Origin: Bacteroidota bacterium
GTDB taxonomy: Bacteria > Bacteroidota > Bacteroidia > Bacteroidales > Lentimicrobiaceae
DNA length: 64,000 bases
Assembly (NCBI GenBank): GCA_023441805.1
Contig: JAEZNO010000019.1
Coordinates: 32,370 to 96,369 of the forward strand
Direction: 5' to 3'
Shown here: piece after piece, positions 48,284 through 55,062 of the stretch
Position numbering within the stretch: position 1 is the stretch's first letter
How the letters are laid out: the number at the start of each line of letters is the position of its first letter
Program-made: the position numbers and the translations under genes
Notes under the pieces: model-generated
Seen by the model: only the letters and a program-made list of their open reading frames with translations
What the model was told of the DNA's origin: nothing
Databases searched by the model: none

Positions 48284-48420
48284 ATTACCCGATCATCGTT
48301 ATTCAGTCCTATTTGTCTTTCAGACCGGGTAATATCGGTGTGAACAGAAGATTCCTAAGAAAGCTTACCTGGGACGCTCCCTCACATATTTAATAATGTG
48401 ATTAGATCTCCAAGTAAGCT
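48284..48420 (-). ncRNA. Candidate structured phage small RNA
   Basis: A 273-base gap free of ORFs contains two strong folds. At 48362-48420, AGCTTACcTGG and CCAaGTAAGCT form a 10-bp stem with one mismatch enclosing a TCACAT/ATGTGA hairpin. At 48284-48333, ATTACCCG and CGGGTAAT pair over 8 bp; on the minus strand this stem is followed by TTTTTT, so it would act as an intrinsic terminator, and its loop holds a GTC-TGAAA-GAC mini-hairpin. Together they look like a ~140-base RNA with its own terminator, read leftward, immediately followed by the second terminator at 48226. No tRNA features are present. Alternatively the folds are the leader or 3' end of adjacent mRNAs. Confidence 0.45.
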
Positions 48421-48454
48421 GATTACTTGAATAGCTATAGAATTTCAGTTAGAT

Positions 48455-48865
48455 TCAAAATGGTAGCTGCGAGTCAAAAGCTAATTGATTAGCTTTTTCC
48501 TTTTGCTCATAAGCCCTCTTTTGTCTTTTCATAGCTCTAAGTACAGCGTCTATAGCAGATAGTCTGTTTTCTAACGATACAATATAACTATTCATTTCAT
48601 CAGAATTTTGAGCTATATAGTATCCGTCAGAAGTTGCTATAATTCCATATATCAGGTCATTAACCCGAATATGATTGATAATTTTTCTAACTCGTGAATC
48701 AGATATTTTATAACCTGCTTGTCTTAACTTCTTTACTATAGTAGTGTTCTTAACTGAGTTCTGTGCGCCTATTTTATGCTTCAGATTTCTTAAAAATATA
48801 GGTAACAGTACATTTTTTTCGTATTCTGTAAGAGGTTGTGTTTCTTTTTCAAAACCGGTAATCAT
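48455..48865 (-). CDS. Winged-helix phage protein
   Basis: A 136-aa protein. Residues ~35-95 (TTIVKKLRQAGYKISDSRVR, then KIINHIRVNDLI and TSDGYYIAQNSDEM) show the helix-turn-helix plus beta-wing pattern seen in small phage and plasmid DNA-binding proteins of Bacteroidota, followed by a long helix (SYIVSLENRLSAIDAVLRAM) for dimer formation. It may be a replication accessory or regulator. It overlaps a 43-aa basic protein gene by 17 bases. Confidence 0.6.
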   Translation of the reverse strand: MITGFEKETQPLTEYEKNVLLPIFLRNLKHKIGAQNSVKNTTIVKKLRQAGYKISDSRVRKIINHIRVNDLIYGIIATSDGYYIAQNSDEMNSYIVSLENRLSAIDAVLRAMKRQKRAYEQKEKANQLAFDSQLPF

Positions 48866-48980
48866 CTCTTTTCTCTCTACGGGATTGCGCTCTTTTTTCT
48901 CTACGTGCCCACTGTTTCAATAAGTAATAGGCTACAATATTTCTTGTTTGGTCTGTGAGTAAAATTTTACAAGTTTTCAT
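48849..48980 (-). CDS. Short basic protein, ATGA-coupled
   Basis: A 43-aa protein beginning MKTCKILLTDQTRN and ending in a very basic tail (WARREKRAQSRREKRDDYR). Its ATG overlaps the stop of the upstream gene as ATGA (48977-48980), and its end overlaps the winged-helix gene by 17 bases, which together support a real gene. Nucleic-acid binding is plausible from charge. Confidence 0.5.
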   Translation of the reverse strand: MKTCKILLTDQTRNIVAYYLLKQWARREKRAQSRREKRDDYRF

Positions 48981-49192
48981 TTCTCTTTATCTTTAGCATA
49001 TCCTAATAAATCAAATTCACTTGGGAATACCTGTATCGGTTCTTTTCGATATCCACCTTTACCATCTTCAAGAAAAACAGCCATACAACCACCAACACCT
49101 TTGATATGATGATATGTGCGACCCTTTTTCTTTCCGATTTTCAATTGTACTAAGTATCCTGGACCAGAATTAATCTCGTTGTTGCTGGGCAT
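48977..49192 (-). CDS. Small early phage protein, unknown function
   Basis: A 71-aa protein (MPSNNEINSGPGYLVQLKIG start). It has a basic strand-turn segment (IGKKKGRTYHHIKGVGGCMAV needs only IGKKKGR and GVGGCMAV to be recognised) and ends in charged residues. It is coupled to the next gene by ATGA. No known motif. Confidence 0.5.
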   Translation of the reverse strand: MPSNNEINSGPGYLVQLKIGKKKGRTYHHIKGVGGCMAVFLEDGKGGYRKEPIQVFPSEFDLLGYAKDKEK

Positions 49193-49219
49193 ACTTTTTA
49201 TGGTTTTCGTAGGCTTGTG

Positions 49220-49498
49220 TTACTTATTAATGAAAAGAGTGACTATATACCCGTCAATAGGTGCTGACATACGCTCTGATTCTATAACTGGATCCCAACC
49301 TCTGGCAAATAGTTTTTCAACTATGGCGTGGTCTGAATAACCAAGTAGTCTTATTTCATGCTCAGTTATAGTAATGCTGAAATAATCTTTGGCATCAAAC
49401 CAGTCAGGCATGGCTTTAAGTCGGTCAAGTTGCCTTTGCATAGGACAAACCTCTTTTTGAATCTTACCTAAGGTCCTTTGATCACGAAGCTTTAGCAT
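49220..49498 (-). CDS. Small early phage protein, unknown function
   Basis: A 92-aa protein. Helical N-terminus (MLKLRDQRTLGKIQKE), then an alpha/beta part with FSITITEHEIRLLGY and APIDGYIVTLFIN. It sits between the zinc-ribbon gene (13 bases) and the 71-aa gene (27 bases) in the same direction. I do not recognise it. Confidence 0.5.
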   Translation of the reverse strand: MLKLRDQRTLGKIQKEVCPMQRQLDRLKAMPDWFDAKDYFSITITEHEIRLLGYSDHAIVEKLFARGWDPVIESERMSAPIDGYIVTLFINK

Positions 49499-49511
49499 GA
49501 TTGTAATAGGT

Positions 49512-49910
49512 TTAAAAATGACTAAAGATTTTTTTCAGGTCTGACATCAGTTGAAATGTACTATATACAGATAGTACCTCTTTCAGATTCTTCGAGGAAA
49601 TTTTCATAGCATCAGGCAATTCGCCTTCTCTCATTTTTTCTATTATCCTCTTATCCATGAAGACAATAGAACCTGTCCTGCGATTATTTTCTGACTGTTC
49701 TTCTCCAGTCATTTCAATAAGTGCAACTGATCCTTTAGGACCTTGTTGCAGATTTTCCTTACATTCATTGCAGTAACGAATGTCCTCAGAGTCATACCGT
49801 ACTCCGGATTCTTCTTTCAATTTAACTCCCTTGTCATGGCATGATAAGCATATTGGACAAATGGAAGGAACCATTACAGTTCTTTTTTCTTTTAAAGTTT
49901 CTGTTTGCAT
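49512..49910 (-). CDS. Zinc-ribbon early protein
   Basis: A 132-aa protein with CPICLSC near residue 18 and CNEC near 47, giving a four-cysteine zinc site with ~25 residues between the pairs. The rest is helical and acidic (MREGELPDAMKISSKNLKEV). It is the first gene after the symmetric promoter-like element at 49971-49997. It may be a regulatory or adaptor protein binding DNA or a host enzyme; no closer match is recognised. Confidence 0.55.
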   Translation of the reverse strand: MQTETLKEKRTVMVPSICPICLSCHDKGVKLKEESGVRYDSEDIRYCNECKENLQQGPKGSVALIEMTGEEQSENNRRTGSIVFMDKRIIEKMREGELPDAMKISSKNLKEVLSVYSTFQLMSDLKKIFSHF

Positions 49911-49970
49911 TTTTTAGTTTTTTAAATATTATTCTTTGGCTTAAAAGCACATTTATACACTCAATAGGAA

Positions 49971-49997
49971 TTTATACAGAATTTTATTCTGCATAAA
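49971..49997 (-). promoter_or_regulatory. Symmetric promoter/operator element
   Basis: TTTATACAGAAT (49971-49982) and ATTCTGCATAAA (49986-49997) form a 12-bp inverted repeat with one mismatch and a TTT spacer, 61 bases upstream of the zinc-ribbon gene. The minus-strand reading AATTCTGTATAAA matches the elements at 30192, 51348 and 51564. Because it is palindromic it could be an operator, for example for the Lrp-like regulator, as well as a promoter. Confidence 0.5.
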
Positions 49998-50013
49998 TTT
50001 AAGTAGCAAAAGG

Positions 50014-50583
50014 TTAGTGGATCTTTACCTGAAGGTATCTTTGACCTTTGGTACGTAAGTCCATAGCAAAATTTTTAGATTTTCCGATTATTTTACCAAT
50101 TTCAGAATAACTGAATCCTTTTAACTTCAGTCGTAGAACTTCTTTACAGTTTTCAGGCATGTTACTATGATTGATTCTGTGTCTTAGGATGGCTAATTCA
50201 ATCTTTGCCTCCATGTTATACCCATTATTTGATATATAAGGTTTTATATCATCTACCGGTATAGTTCTATTATGCTTGGAATTTTTATAATGTAAGAATA
50301 TGAACAGTAATCTCTTACGTAAATAAGAGAGCAAATATTTACCGTCAAATTCCAGTTTCTTTGTGAGTATATCCAAGTATAAATCCTGAAGCAAATCATT
50401 AGCTGTTTCGGTGTTTTTCGCTAAAAAGAAAGCATCTGCCTGAAGTTTCTTGTAGTAAGAAACAGCTTTATTAATATCAATCATTTCAATCAGGGTTAAA
50501 GAGATGTTATGAATCCGATTAGAAAAGTAATAGCCAATAACAAAAGCAGCCGGACAATCTGAATCATAAAGATTGTTTATCAC
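50014..50583 (-). CDS. Sigma-70-like (ECF-type) RNA polymerase sigma factor of the phage
   Basis: Up to 189 aa from GTG at 50583; ATG at 50484 (MIDINKAVSYY) gives a more conventional 156-aa ECF start. Region 2-like helices are at AKNTETANDLLQDLYLDILT and the region 4 HTH at MPENCKEVLRLKLKGFSYSE followed by IGKIIGKSKNFAMDLRTKG. Sequence divergence and lack of a clear -10-binding motif suggest it recognises unusual promoters. In a phage with its own RNA polymerase, a sigma-like factor would more likely redirect the host polymerase to phage genes. A promoter-like ATCGGATATAAACCC lies just upstream. Confidence 0.65.
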   Translation of the reverse strand: MINNLYDSDCPAAFVIGYYFSNRIHNISLTLIEMIDINKAVSYYKKLQADAFFLAKNTETANDLLQDLYLDILTKKLEFDGKYLLSYLRKRLLFIFLHYKNSKHNRTIPVDDIKPYISNNGYNMEAKIELAILRHRINHSNMPENCKEVLRLKLKGFSYSEIGKIIGKSKNFAMDLRTKGQRYLQVKIH

Positions 50584-50626
50584 GGTTTACATTTGGGTTT
50601 ATATCCGATTTTGTCATAGCACACTA

Positions 50627-50896
50627 TTAATTATAAATTGCGGAGTATTGAGAAGGTGTCATGATGTCATAATCCAGATTATACATTTCTGTTTCATTCC
50701 GGAATATTTCCATCACAAATGGGATTGAATCATACCGAACAGATAAGACTACTTCTTTTGGAGTATTTAATAATACTGTCATCTCATCTTTATAAATGCC
50801 TACATTTTCGGGCTCATCCAAGATATTATTGAGATAATCCAGTTTACCGTTATTATTTTTCGTTATGCGGATAAGCTCATATTCAACACGTTCCAT
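50627..50896 (-). CDS. Small early phage protein, unknown function
   Basis: An 89-aa acidic protein (MERVEYELIRITKNNNGK start) with an alternating strand pattern (VVLSVRYDSIPFVMEIF) and a Tyr-rich end. It lies 43 bases upstream of the sigma-like gene in the same direction. No known motif. Confidence 0.45.
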   Translation of the reverse strand: MERVEYELIRITKNNNGKLDYLNNILDEPENVGIYKDEMTVLLNTPKEVVLSVRYDSIPFVMEIFRNETEMYNLDYDIMTPSQYSAIYN

Positions 50897-50985
50897 AACT
50901 ATTTATTTGACTATTGTCTCATAATCGCTATTAAATGAGTTGATGTAAATTAATTGCAATTGCCTTGCAAAAGCTAACATGGGTC

Positions 50986-51048
50986 TTACATTAGCAATGC
51001 CATTTTGTCTTTGACTATTTCTTCGGGTATATCAATTAGCTTTTTCAT
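50986..51048 (-). CDS. Very short ORF, possible truncated Arc/MetJ-like start
   Basis: ATG at 51048 overlaps the upstream stop as ATGA and encodes MKKLIDIPEEIVKDKMALLM before TAA. The opening LIDIPEEIVK resembles the first strand and helix of small ribbon-helix-helix proteins. Another frame stays open to 50913, so a frameshift may have truncated a ~45-aa gene. Support is weak beyond the coupling. Confidence 0.25.
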   Translation of the reverse strand: MKKLIDIPEEIVKDKMALLM

Positions 51049-51278
51049 AATTGTCTATTTAAAAAATCTTGCAATATCTCGACACAGTTATATATTATTC
51101 TGTCGTCTGATATTCGTATCCAATCACCCGCAAATGGTTTGTAGTTTTCGTTTATAAAGTTGGTATATTCAAATATATTAAACTCTACTACCTCATATAT
51201 TTTATCGGTGATTTCTTGGGCATCCATTCCAGATGCCCAAACTTCATCATCTAATATTTTTTTAATCTCGTTTTTCAT
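51045..51278 (-). CDS. Small acidic early protein, unknown function
   Basis: A 77-aa protein from ATG at 51278 (MKNEIKKILDDEV). The frame is open to a TTG at 51347, but that start would fall inside the promoter-like element, so the ATG is preferred. The protein is acidic and helical (DAQEITDKIYEVVEFNIFEY). It is the first gene after the element at 51348-51374. Confidence 0.5.
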   Translation of the reverse strand: MKNEIKKILDDEVWASGMDAQEITDKIYEVVEFNIFEYTNFINENYKPFAGDWIRISDDRIIYNCVEILQDFLNRQL

Positions 51279-51347
51279 AACAGCCCCAATTTTAAAAGTT
51301 GTTTTCACTACATTCTGTTTAACGGCGCAATAATAGTAATTATTCAA

Positions 51348-51374
51348 CTTATACGCAATTTTATTCTGTTTAAA
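51348..51374 (-). promoter_or_regulatory. Promoter-like element of the upstream early operon
   Basis: On the minus strand TTTAAACAGAATAAAATT is followed by GCGTATAAG. This is the same arrangement as at 30192 and 49971, with GCG in place of CTG. The leader to the ATG at 51278 would be about 65 bases. Confidence 0.45.
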
Positions 51375-51574
51375 TCATGCATGCGCATAAGCTTTGAAAG
51401 GGCAGATAAATACTATATTAATACTCAGGTATCAAAACAAGCTGTGGTGCTTATACCGGAAATAAGTGGTACATAATTCTGCGGTGATCCTAAGTATAAC
51501 ACGCTAATACTATTATACTGTGTGAGAAAAATCTATAATACTATGGTAAGACATGCAGTGGTGTTTATACAGAA
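51375..51574 (-). other. Non-coding region with repeated promoter-like blocks
   Basis: No ORF is seen. GTGGTGCTTATAC (51444-51456) and GTGGTGTTTATAC (51558-51570) are near-identical 13-mers 114 bases apart, whose minus-strand reading (GTATAAGCACCAC / GTATAAACACCAC) continues the TATAA theme of the early promoters. The second copy follows directly on the terminator T run at 51575, so it may start a new leftward transcript. Confidence 0.4.
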
Positions 51575-51609
51575 GAAAAAGAGGAAAGGGGATGCAAGTC
51601 TCCCCTTTC
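51575..51609 (-). terminator. Terminator of the leading early gene
   Basis: GAAAGGGGA (51584-51592) pairs perfectly with TCCCCTTTC (51601-51609) around an 8-base loop; on the minus strand it is followed by CTCTTTTTC. It makes the 121-aa gene at 51684 a separate transcript. Confidence 0.8.
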
Positions 51610-51683
51610 TCCCTCTCTGTCAGAGAGTAAGTTCCAGATAAAGAAGGACTGAGACAAGGACTGAGACTCCCATGCAAACAGAA

Positions 51684-52049
51684 TTAACTCTGAAGACGGA
51701 AATTTTGCGTTACCCTGACAGTAATATCCTTACCATCATCACCAGTGAAAGTGAACGGTGAAACATCAAACAGGTATTTTTCACCCTTTGTAATGCTTTC
51801 AGCAATAGCCTTGACAGGCAAGTTGATTTTGCCGTAGTTCTCTCCGTTTGCACCCTTAACAGAACATGAGGCAACAATCTTTTTGTTTGCCTTGCCAGTT
51901 CTTGACTTAACTTCGACAATCTCAGCATCATCTTCGACTGTCATTGAATAATCAGTTCCCTCTGAAAGAGTTAAACCAGCTGGTTGAATGTTGTTCTCTT
52001 GCATGATTTTACGCCTTTCCTCGGCGCTTCCAATTAATTTGGTTGCCAT
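51684..52049 (-). CDS. Leading early gene, unknown function
   Basis: A 121-aa soluble protein (MATKLIGSAEERRKIMQENN start) with a beta-rich core (IVEVKSRTGKANKKIVASCS, then GKINLPVKAI and KYLFDVSPFTFTGDDG). It contains few aromatic residues and resembles no family I know. It is the rightmost gene of the leftward block and sits alone between its own terminator and a GC-rich hairpin, so it may be an early, strongly expressed protein. A second frame on the same strand (51710-51931) is a shadow. Confidence 0.6.
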   Translation of the reverse strand: MATKLIGSAEERRKIMQENNIQPAGLTLSEGTDYSMTVEDDAEIVEVKSRTGKANKKIVASCSVKGANGENYGKINLPVKAIAESITKGEKYLFDVSPFTFTGDDGKDITVRVTQNFRLQS

Positions 52050-52129
52050 TGGTAAAAATGTTTTTGGTTTGAAATAATGTGAATTACGGATTGTAACCTT
52101 TGAACGACTACGACAGGATGCCGCCGCCG

Positions 52130-52158
52130 TTTAGGCACTAAACCCCCGAGGGGGCTTT
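52130..52158. other. GC-rich double hairpin between divergent blocks
   Basis: TTTAG-GCA-CTAAA (52130-52142) is directly joined to CCCCC-GA-GGGGG (52143-52154) flanked by AAA and CTTT. It stands out from the AT-rich surroundings and lies where the leftward early block and the rightward accessory genes diverge. It could be a bidirectional terminator, a transcription block or a leader structure of the 121-aa gene. Confidence 0.45.
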
Positions 52159-52219
52159 GTCTTGAGGTGGACTGTGGATCTGAAAACTTCCTTGAAAAAA
52201 TTTTACAAAAAAAAATTTA

Positions 52220-52227
52220 TACCTTTG
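52220..52227 (+). promoter_or_regulatory. -7 box of the accessory operon
   Basis: TACCTTTG fits TAnnTTTG exactly, 14 bases before the ATG at 52242. No good -33 TTTG is present at 19-21 bases; the upstream tract is A-rich. It would drive the exported protein and the nuclease gene behind it. Confidence 0.55.
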
Positions 52228-52241
52228 GTAAAAAGAACCGT

Positions 52242-52622
52242 ATGAGAACTCTGTTGATTTCTTTATTACTGCTAATAGCAATGACAGTCCAATCCCAGAC
52301 AGTTGATGAAACTATCCTTGTGTATGGCATCAGTATTATGAAAGACATGGACGCAACAAATAGAATTAAAGACGGTGATTTACCCGGTCTTATATGTATG
52401 GAGTTATCTTCAACAGATGATCTTGCGGCAGTAAAGCAAAGTGTCAGAAAAATTATTGGGCAGAGTGTATTTGCAGAGTATATCGTTCCCTGGAAATATA
52501 GTGAGGAGAAGGAAATGTGGTGGTGTAATTATAAGGTTGTTGATACCTCCCTTTATATTCTTTATGATGAAAATATTAAGTATCTGTTTTTTGAATGGAA
52601 ATCCAGCACAACTAAGATATAA
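52242..52622 (+). CDS. Small exported protein, unknown function
   Basis: A 126-aa protein from ATG at 52242 (the frame is open further upstream, but this ATG begins a clean signal peptide and follows the -7 box). MRTLLISLLLLIAMTVQSQ is a Sec signal with likely cleavage after SQ-rich residues 17-19. The mature part is acidic with a YIVPWKYSEEKEMWWCNYK segment in the middle. It is 12 bases upstream of the thermonuclease, suggesting joint expression. No family is recognised; the role could be host-surface modification by the prophage. Confidence 0.55.
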   Translation: MRTLLISLLLLIAMTVQSQTVDETILVYGISIMKDMDATNRIKDGDLPGLICMELSSTDDLAAVKQSVRKIIGQSVFAEYIVPWKYSEEKEMWWCNYKVVDTSLYILYDENIKYLFFEWKSSTTKI

Positions 52623-52634
52623 TTTCGTAGTCTA

Positions 52635-53099
52635 ATGTGTATGAAAAATGCAGCCATTCAAGTACTTATCTATTTGTCTTTTTTAAATTCAGGGTATTTC
52701 TTTGGTAAAGTTGTCCGTGTAATTGATGGGGACACAATAGTTGTATTAACATCCAAAAAAGAGGAAGTTAAAATTAGGCTTGAAGGGATAGACTGTCCTG
52801 AAAGCAACAAGGATTATGGAGCTAAAGCTAAGAAGTACACTTCAGATCTCTGCTTTGGAAAACAAGTAAAGGTTGTTGAATCAGGTAAAGACCGATATGG
52901 TCGTACCTTAGGGTTCGTTTATGTGGATGATGTTTGTGTCAATGAGGAATTACTCAAAGCAGGGTTAGCATGGCATTACAAGAAGTATAATAAAGACGAG
53001 AATTTGGTTCAACTGGAATGGACTGCACGAAATAATAAAATAGGATTATGGTCAATGAAAAATCCGATGGCGCCTTGGGACTTTAGATATAATAAGTGA
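52635..53099 (+). CDS. Staphylococcal-type thermonuclease (SNase), exported
   Basis: A 154-aa protein. Residues ~24-150 form the SNase OB-fold: VIDGDTIVV (Asp31, Asp33), RLEGIDCPE (Arg48, Asp53, Glu56), and DRYGRTLG (Arg90), which correspond to the calcium and catalytic residues of the S. aureus enzyme. The first ~20 residues are hydrophobic (IQVLIYLSFLNSGYF) and could be a signal or membrane anchor; the second ATG at 52641 is an equally good start. It cuts DNA and RNA. As prophage cargo it might degrade extracellular or competitor DNA. A 3' remnant of a second SNase copy lies at 53951-54001. Confidence 0.85.
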   Translation: MCMKNAAIQVLIYLSFLNSGYFFGKVVRVIDGDTIVVLTSKKEEVKIRLEGIDCPESNKDYGAKAKKYTSDLCFGKQVKVVESGKDRYGRTLGFVYVDDVCVNEELLKAGLAWHYKKYNKDENLVQLEWTARNNKIGLWSMKNPMAPWDFRYNK

Positions 53100-53151
53100 T
53101 TCGACTTCAGATAAATCAAATTTCAGTATTCACCATAAAACCATATTGAAA

Positions 53152-53874
53152 ATGAAAAAGACGTATATATTAGTGTTGCTATTGAGTTTAATCAATACAA
53201 CCATCATTGCGCAGGAATTTCAGAGTGGAGATTTTTTTCTTTCTAAAGTAGTCTTGAGTTGCCAGGCTACAATGAAAGATTTTCAAATTATAACTAAGGA
53301 GTCTTCAAAAATTAAAACAACAACTGCAAGCGTATTAAGCGATTGTACTGATGATTTGGTAATGTCAAAAGTTAAGGAAATAATCTTAGATCACAGTTGG
53401 GGGTTTCAAATATTAAGACCTTGGAACCGTATGAATGATGCAAAAATATTAGAAACTACATTGTTTGATATTGAGAATCAAGAAACCCTAACAATCAAAT
53501 TCAATAATGGCACTAAACAATTAATGTTTGAAAATTCAATACCGTTAGCAAAAGAAACACCACTATCTGATATATTAATTAATAAGGTAATAATTGAAAC
53601 TGAAGGAACAATTGAGAAAAAAGATACTAAACCCAGCTTAACTGGAACTAAATCTATTTTAGTCTCAATTCCATCAATTTATGATGAAACATTAATTAAG
53701 CTAACTATTAGTAATGTAATAAAAAGCACCCCAGATGTGCAAATAGACGAAGCTTGGCAAAGAGATAGTACTGGAAGTATACATATTACCTTGGTGCTTG
53801 GTACAGTAAAAAAAGAGTTTTTGATAATAGGTTATGTAGAAGAATACCAGTACCTTCAATTTGTATACCAATAA
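53152..53874 (+). CDS. Exported protein inserted between SNase gene and its remnant
   Basis: A 240-aa protein from ATG at 53152, with signal peptide MKKTYILVLLLSLINTTIIA ending before QE. The mature part seems to hold two similar halves: LILDHSWGFQILRPWNRMND and later IDEAWQRDSTGS follow similar predicted strand patterns, hinting at an internal duplication. No motif is recognised. It lies between the SNase gene and the SNase 3' remnant, so it may have moved together with a duplication event. Confidence 0.5.
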   Translation: MKKTYILVLLLSLINTTIIAQEFQSGDFFLSKVVLSCQATMKDFQIITKESSKIKTTTASVLSDCTDDLVMSKVKEIILDHSWGFQILRPWNRMNDAKILETTLFDIENQETLTIKFNNGTKQLMFENSIPLAKETPLSDILINKVIIETEGTIEKKDTKPSLTGTKSILVSIPSIYDETLIKLTISNVIKSTPDVQIDEAWQRDSTGSIHITLVLGTVKKEFLIIGYVEEYQYLQFVYQ

Positions 53875-53950
53875 TTATCCCTTAATTGTGAACTTGCAAA
53901 CTGCAAGAGCAGTTTTGAAACAGAGTAATCGGAGAAAGTAAATACTAATC

Positions 53951-54001
53951 CTTTTGTCAATGAAAGATCCGGTTGCTCCATGGAATTTTAGGAGACGTTA
54001 A
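53951..54001 (+). pseudogene. 3' remnant of a second thermonuclease gene
   Basis: The frame reading LLSMKDPVAPWNFRRR then TAA closely matches the end of the intact nuclease, LWSMKNPMAPWDFRYNK. Sequence further upstream (53875-53950) no longer aligns, so only the last ~16 codons survive. It indicates tandem SNase copies that were rearranged or replaced. Confidence 0.65.
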
Positions 54002-54097
54002 TTTGTGAATATTATGGACTGAGAGATTTACTCACTCATCTTTACCCATATGGATCCACATTTCTACTTTCATTACCTTCTTAATCTCATTTTAATC

Positions 54098-54586
54098 TCA
54101 TTCCTTTCTATTTTGCTTTCCCATATCACTTAAATAGATAAAACTTTCATCAGAGGTATCAGCTTTAAGCGACCCCGAAAGCATAGTCTTCCCATCAATT
54201 ACGACGACATTGTTCGTTTCTTTAACTATGTTTTTAAATGCTACCACGTATTTCCTATTATTTTCTGGCAGATCATAAAAAGGGGATTCTTTGGGGAGTA
54301 ACTTAAAGGAAACTTTTATCTTTGTAATATCGCTTGTTATCTCTTTCTTTTCAGATAGCCCACCGTCTGGTAGAACAGGAGTTGATATATTGTCTTGTCG
54401 GATGATATCATCTCCACCATAACCAAAAACGACGATTTCCCACAATGTACCATTCAGATACTCATCATAATCAAACCTTTCAATATTATTTATAATCTGA
54501 TAAGTTGTTGGAGCTTTTTCTGAATCTTTATCTTTTTCGCAACTAAGAAGTGGTAAAATAAATGCTAAAAATAGAACTTTTTTCAT
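54098..54586 (-). CDS. Small lipoprotein
   Basis: A 162-aa protein with a signal peptide ending in lipobox LLSC (Cys16) followed by EKDKDSEK, so it should be lipid-anchored. The acidic/Lys-rich residues after Cys suggest surface export in Bacteroidota. The mature part is beta-rich (YLNGTLWEIVVFGYGGDDI, KIKVSFKLLPKE) and resembles no known family to me. It is transcribed leftward, convergent with the nuclease group, in the accessory region of the prophage. Confidence 0.55.
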   Translation of the reverse strand: MKKVLFLAFILPLLSCEKDKDSEKAPTTYQIINNIERFDYDEYLNGTLWEIVVFGYGGDDIIRQDNISTPVLPDGGLSEKKEITSDITKIKVSFKLLPKESPFYDLPENNRKYVVAFKNIVKETNNVVVIDGKTMLSGSLKADTSDESFIYLSDMGKQNRKE

Positions 54587-54751
54587 GACATTCTCCTTTC
54601 AAATGTTTAATATTGATTACTTTAAGCGAAATTAATGTTAAAGAGAATTATAAAAGACACAAATGTTCATCTTACATCTAATTTAGAATGATTCTATGAT
54701 TTTCAAGATTGTAAGGTTTCTGTTGCCGAATAATATTAATCTGGGAAAAAT

Positions 54752-55015
54752 TCAGAAGGCGTTGTAATTTTTACGTTGAATATTGTTAAAGAATTCTTTA
54801 GTAACGATGTAACTTTTCCCTGTCCTTGCACAATTTAGCATCATCCTACCTTCCGTATAAAAGGCAATCCAAGCATCCCTTGTTTCACCTTCAGGGGTAT
54901 TTAAGATATCATCAAGGATGCAGTTAATACATTCTTCATCTGGCTGTTCATCGGTTTTTACAAAGCCAATTTCAGGGACTTTAACATCTATACAGCTTCT
55001 CTTTTTTGTTTCCAT
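54752..55015 (-). CDS. Small soluble protein, unknown function
   Basis: An 87-aa acidic protein (METKKRSCIDVKVPEIGF start) with CINC (Cys31, Cys34) and a further Cys at CART, which might bind a metal. No signal peptide. It stands alone between the lipoprotein and a 214-aa gene. Function unknown. Confidence 0.45.
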   Translation of the reverse strand: METKKRSCIDVKVPEIGFVKTDEQPDEECINCILDDILNTPEGETRDAWIAFYTEGRMMLNCARTGKSYIVTKEFFNNIQRKNYNAF

Positions 55016-55062
55016 GTCTTATGTCTTAAAACATTTAATAACCCGGTGAGATAACACAGAAT

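Noticed and set aside
51300..51325. AAACAGAATG near the 5' end of the 77-aa gene as another promoter element
   Set aside because: It lacks the TATAA part and lies between the better element at 51348 and the start codon; likely chance.
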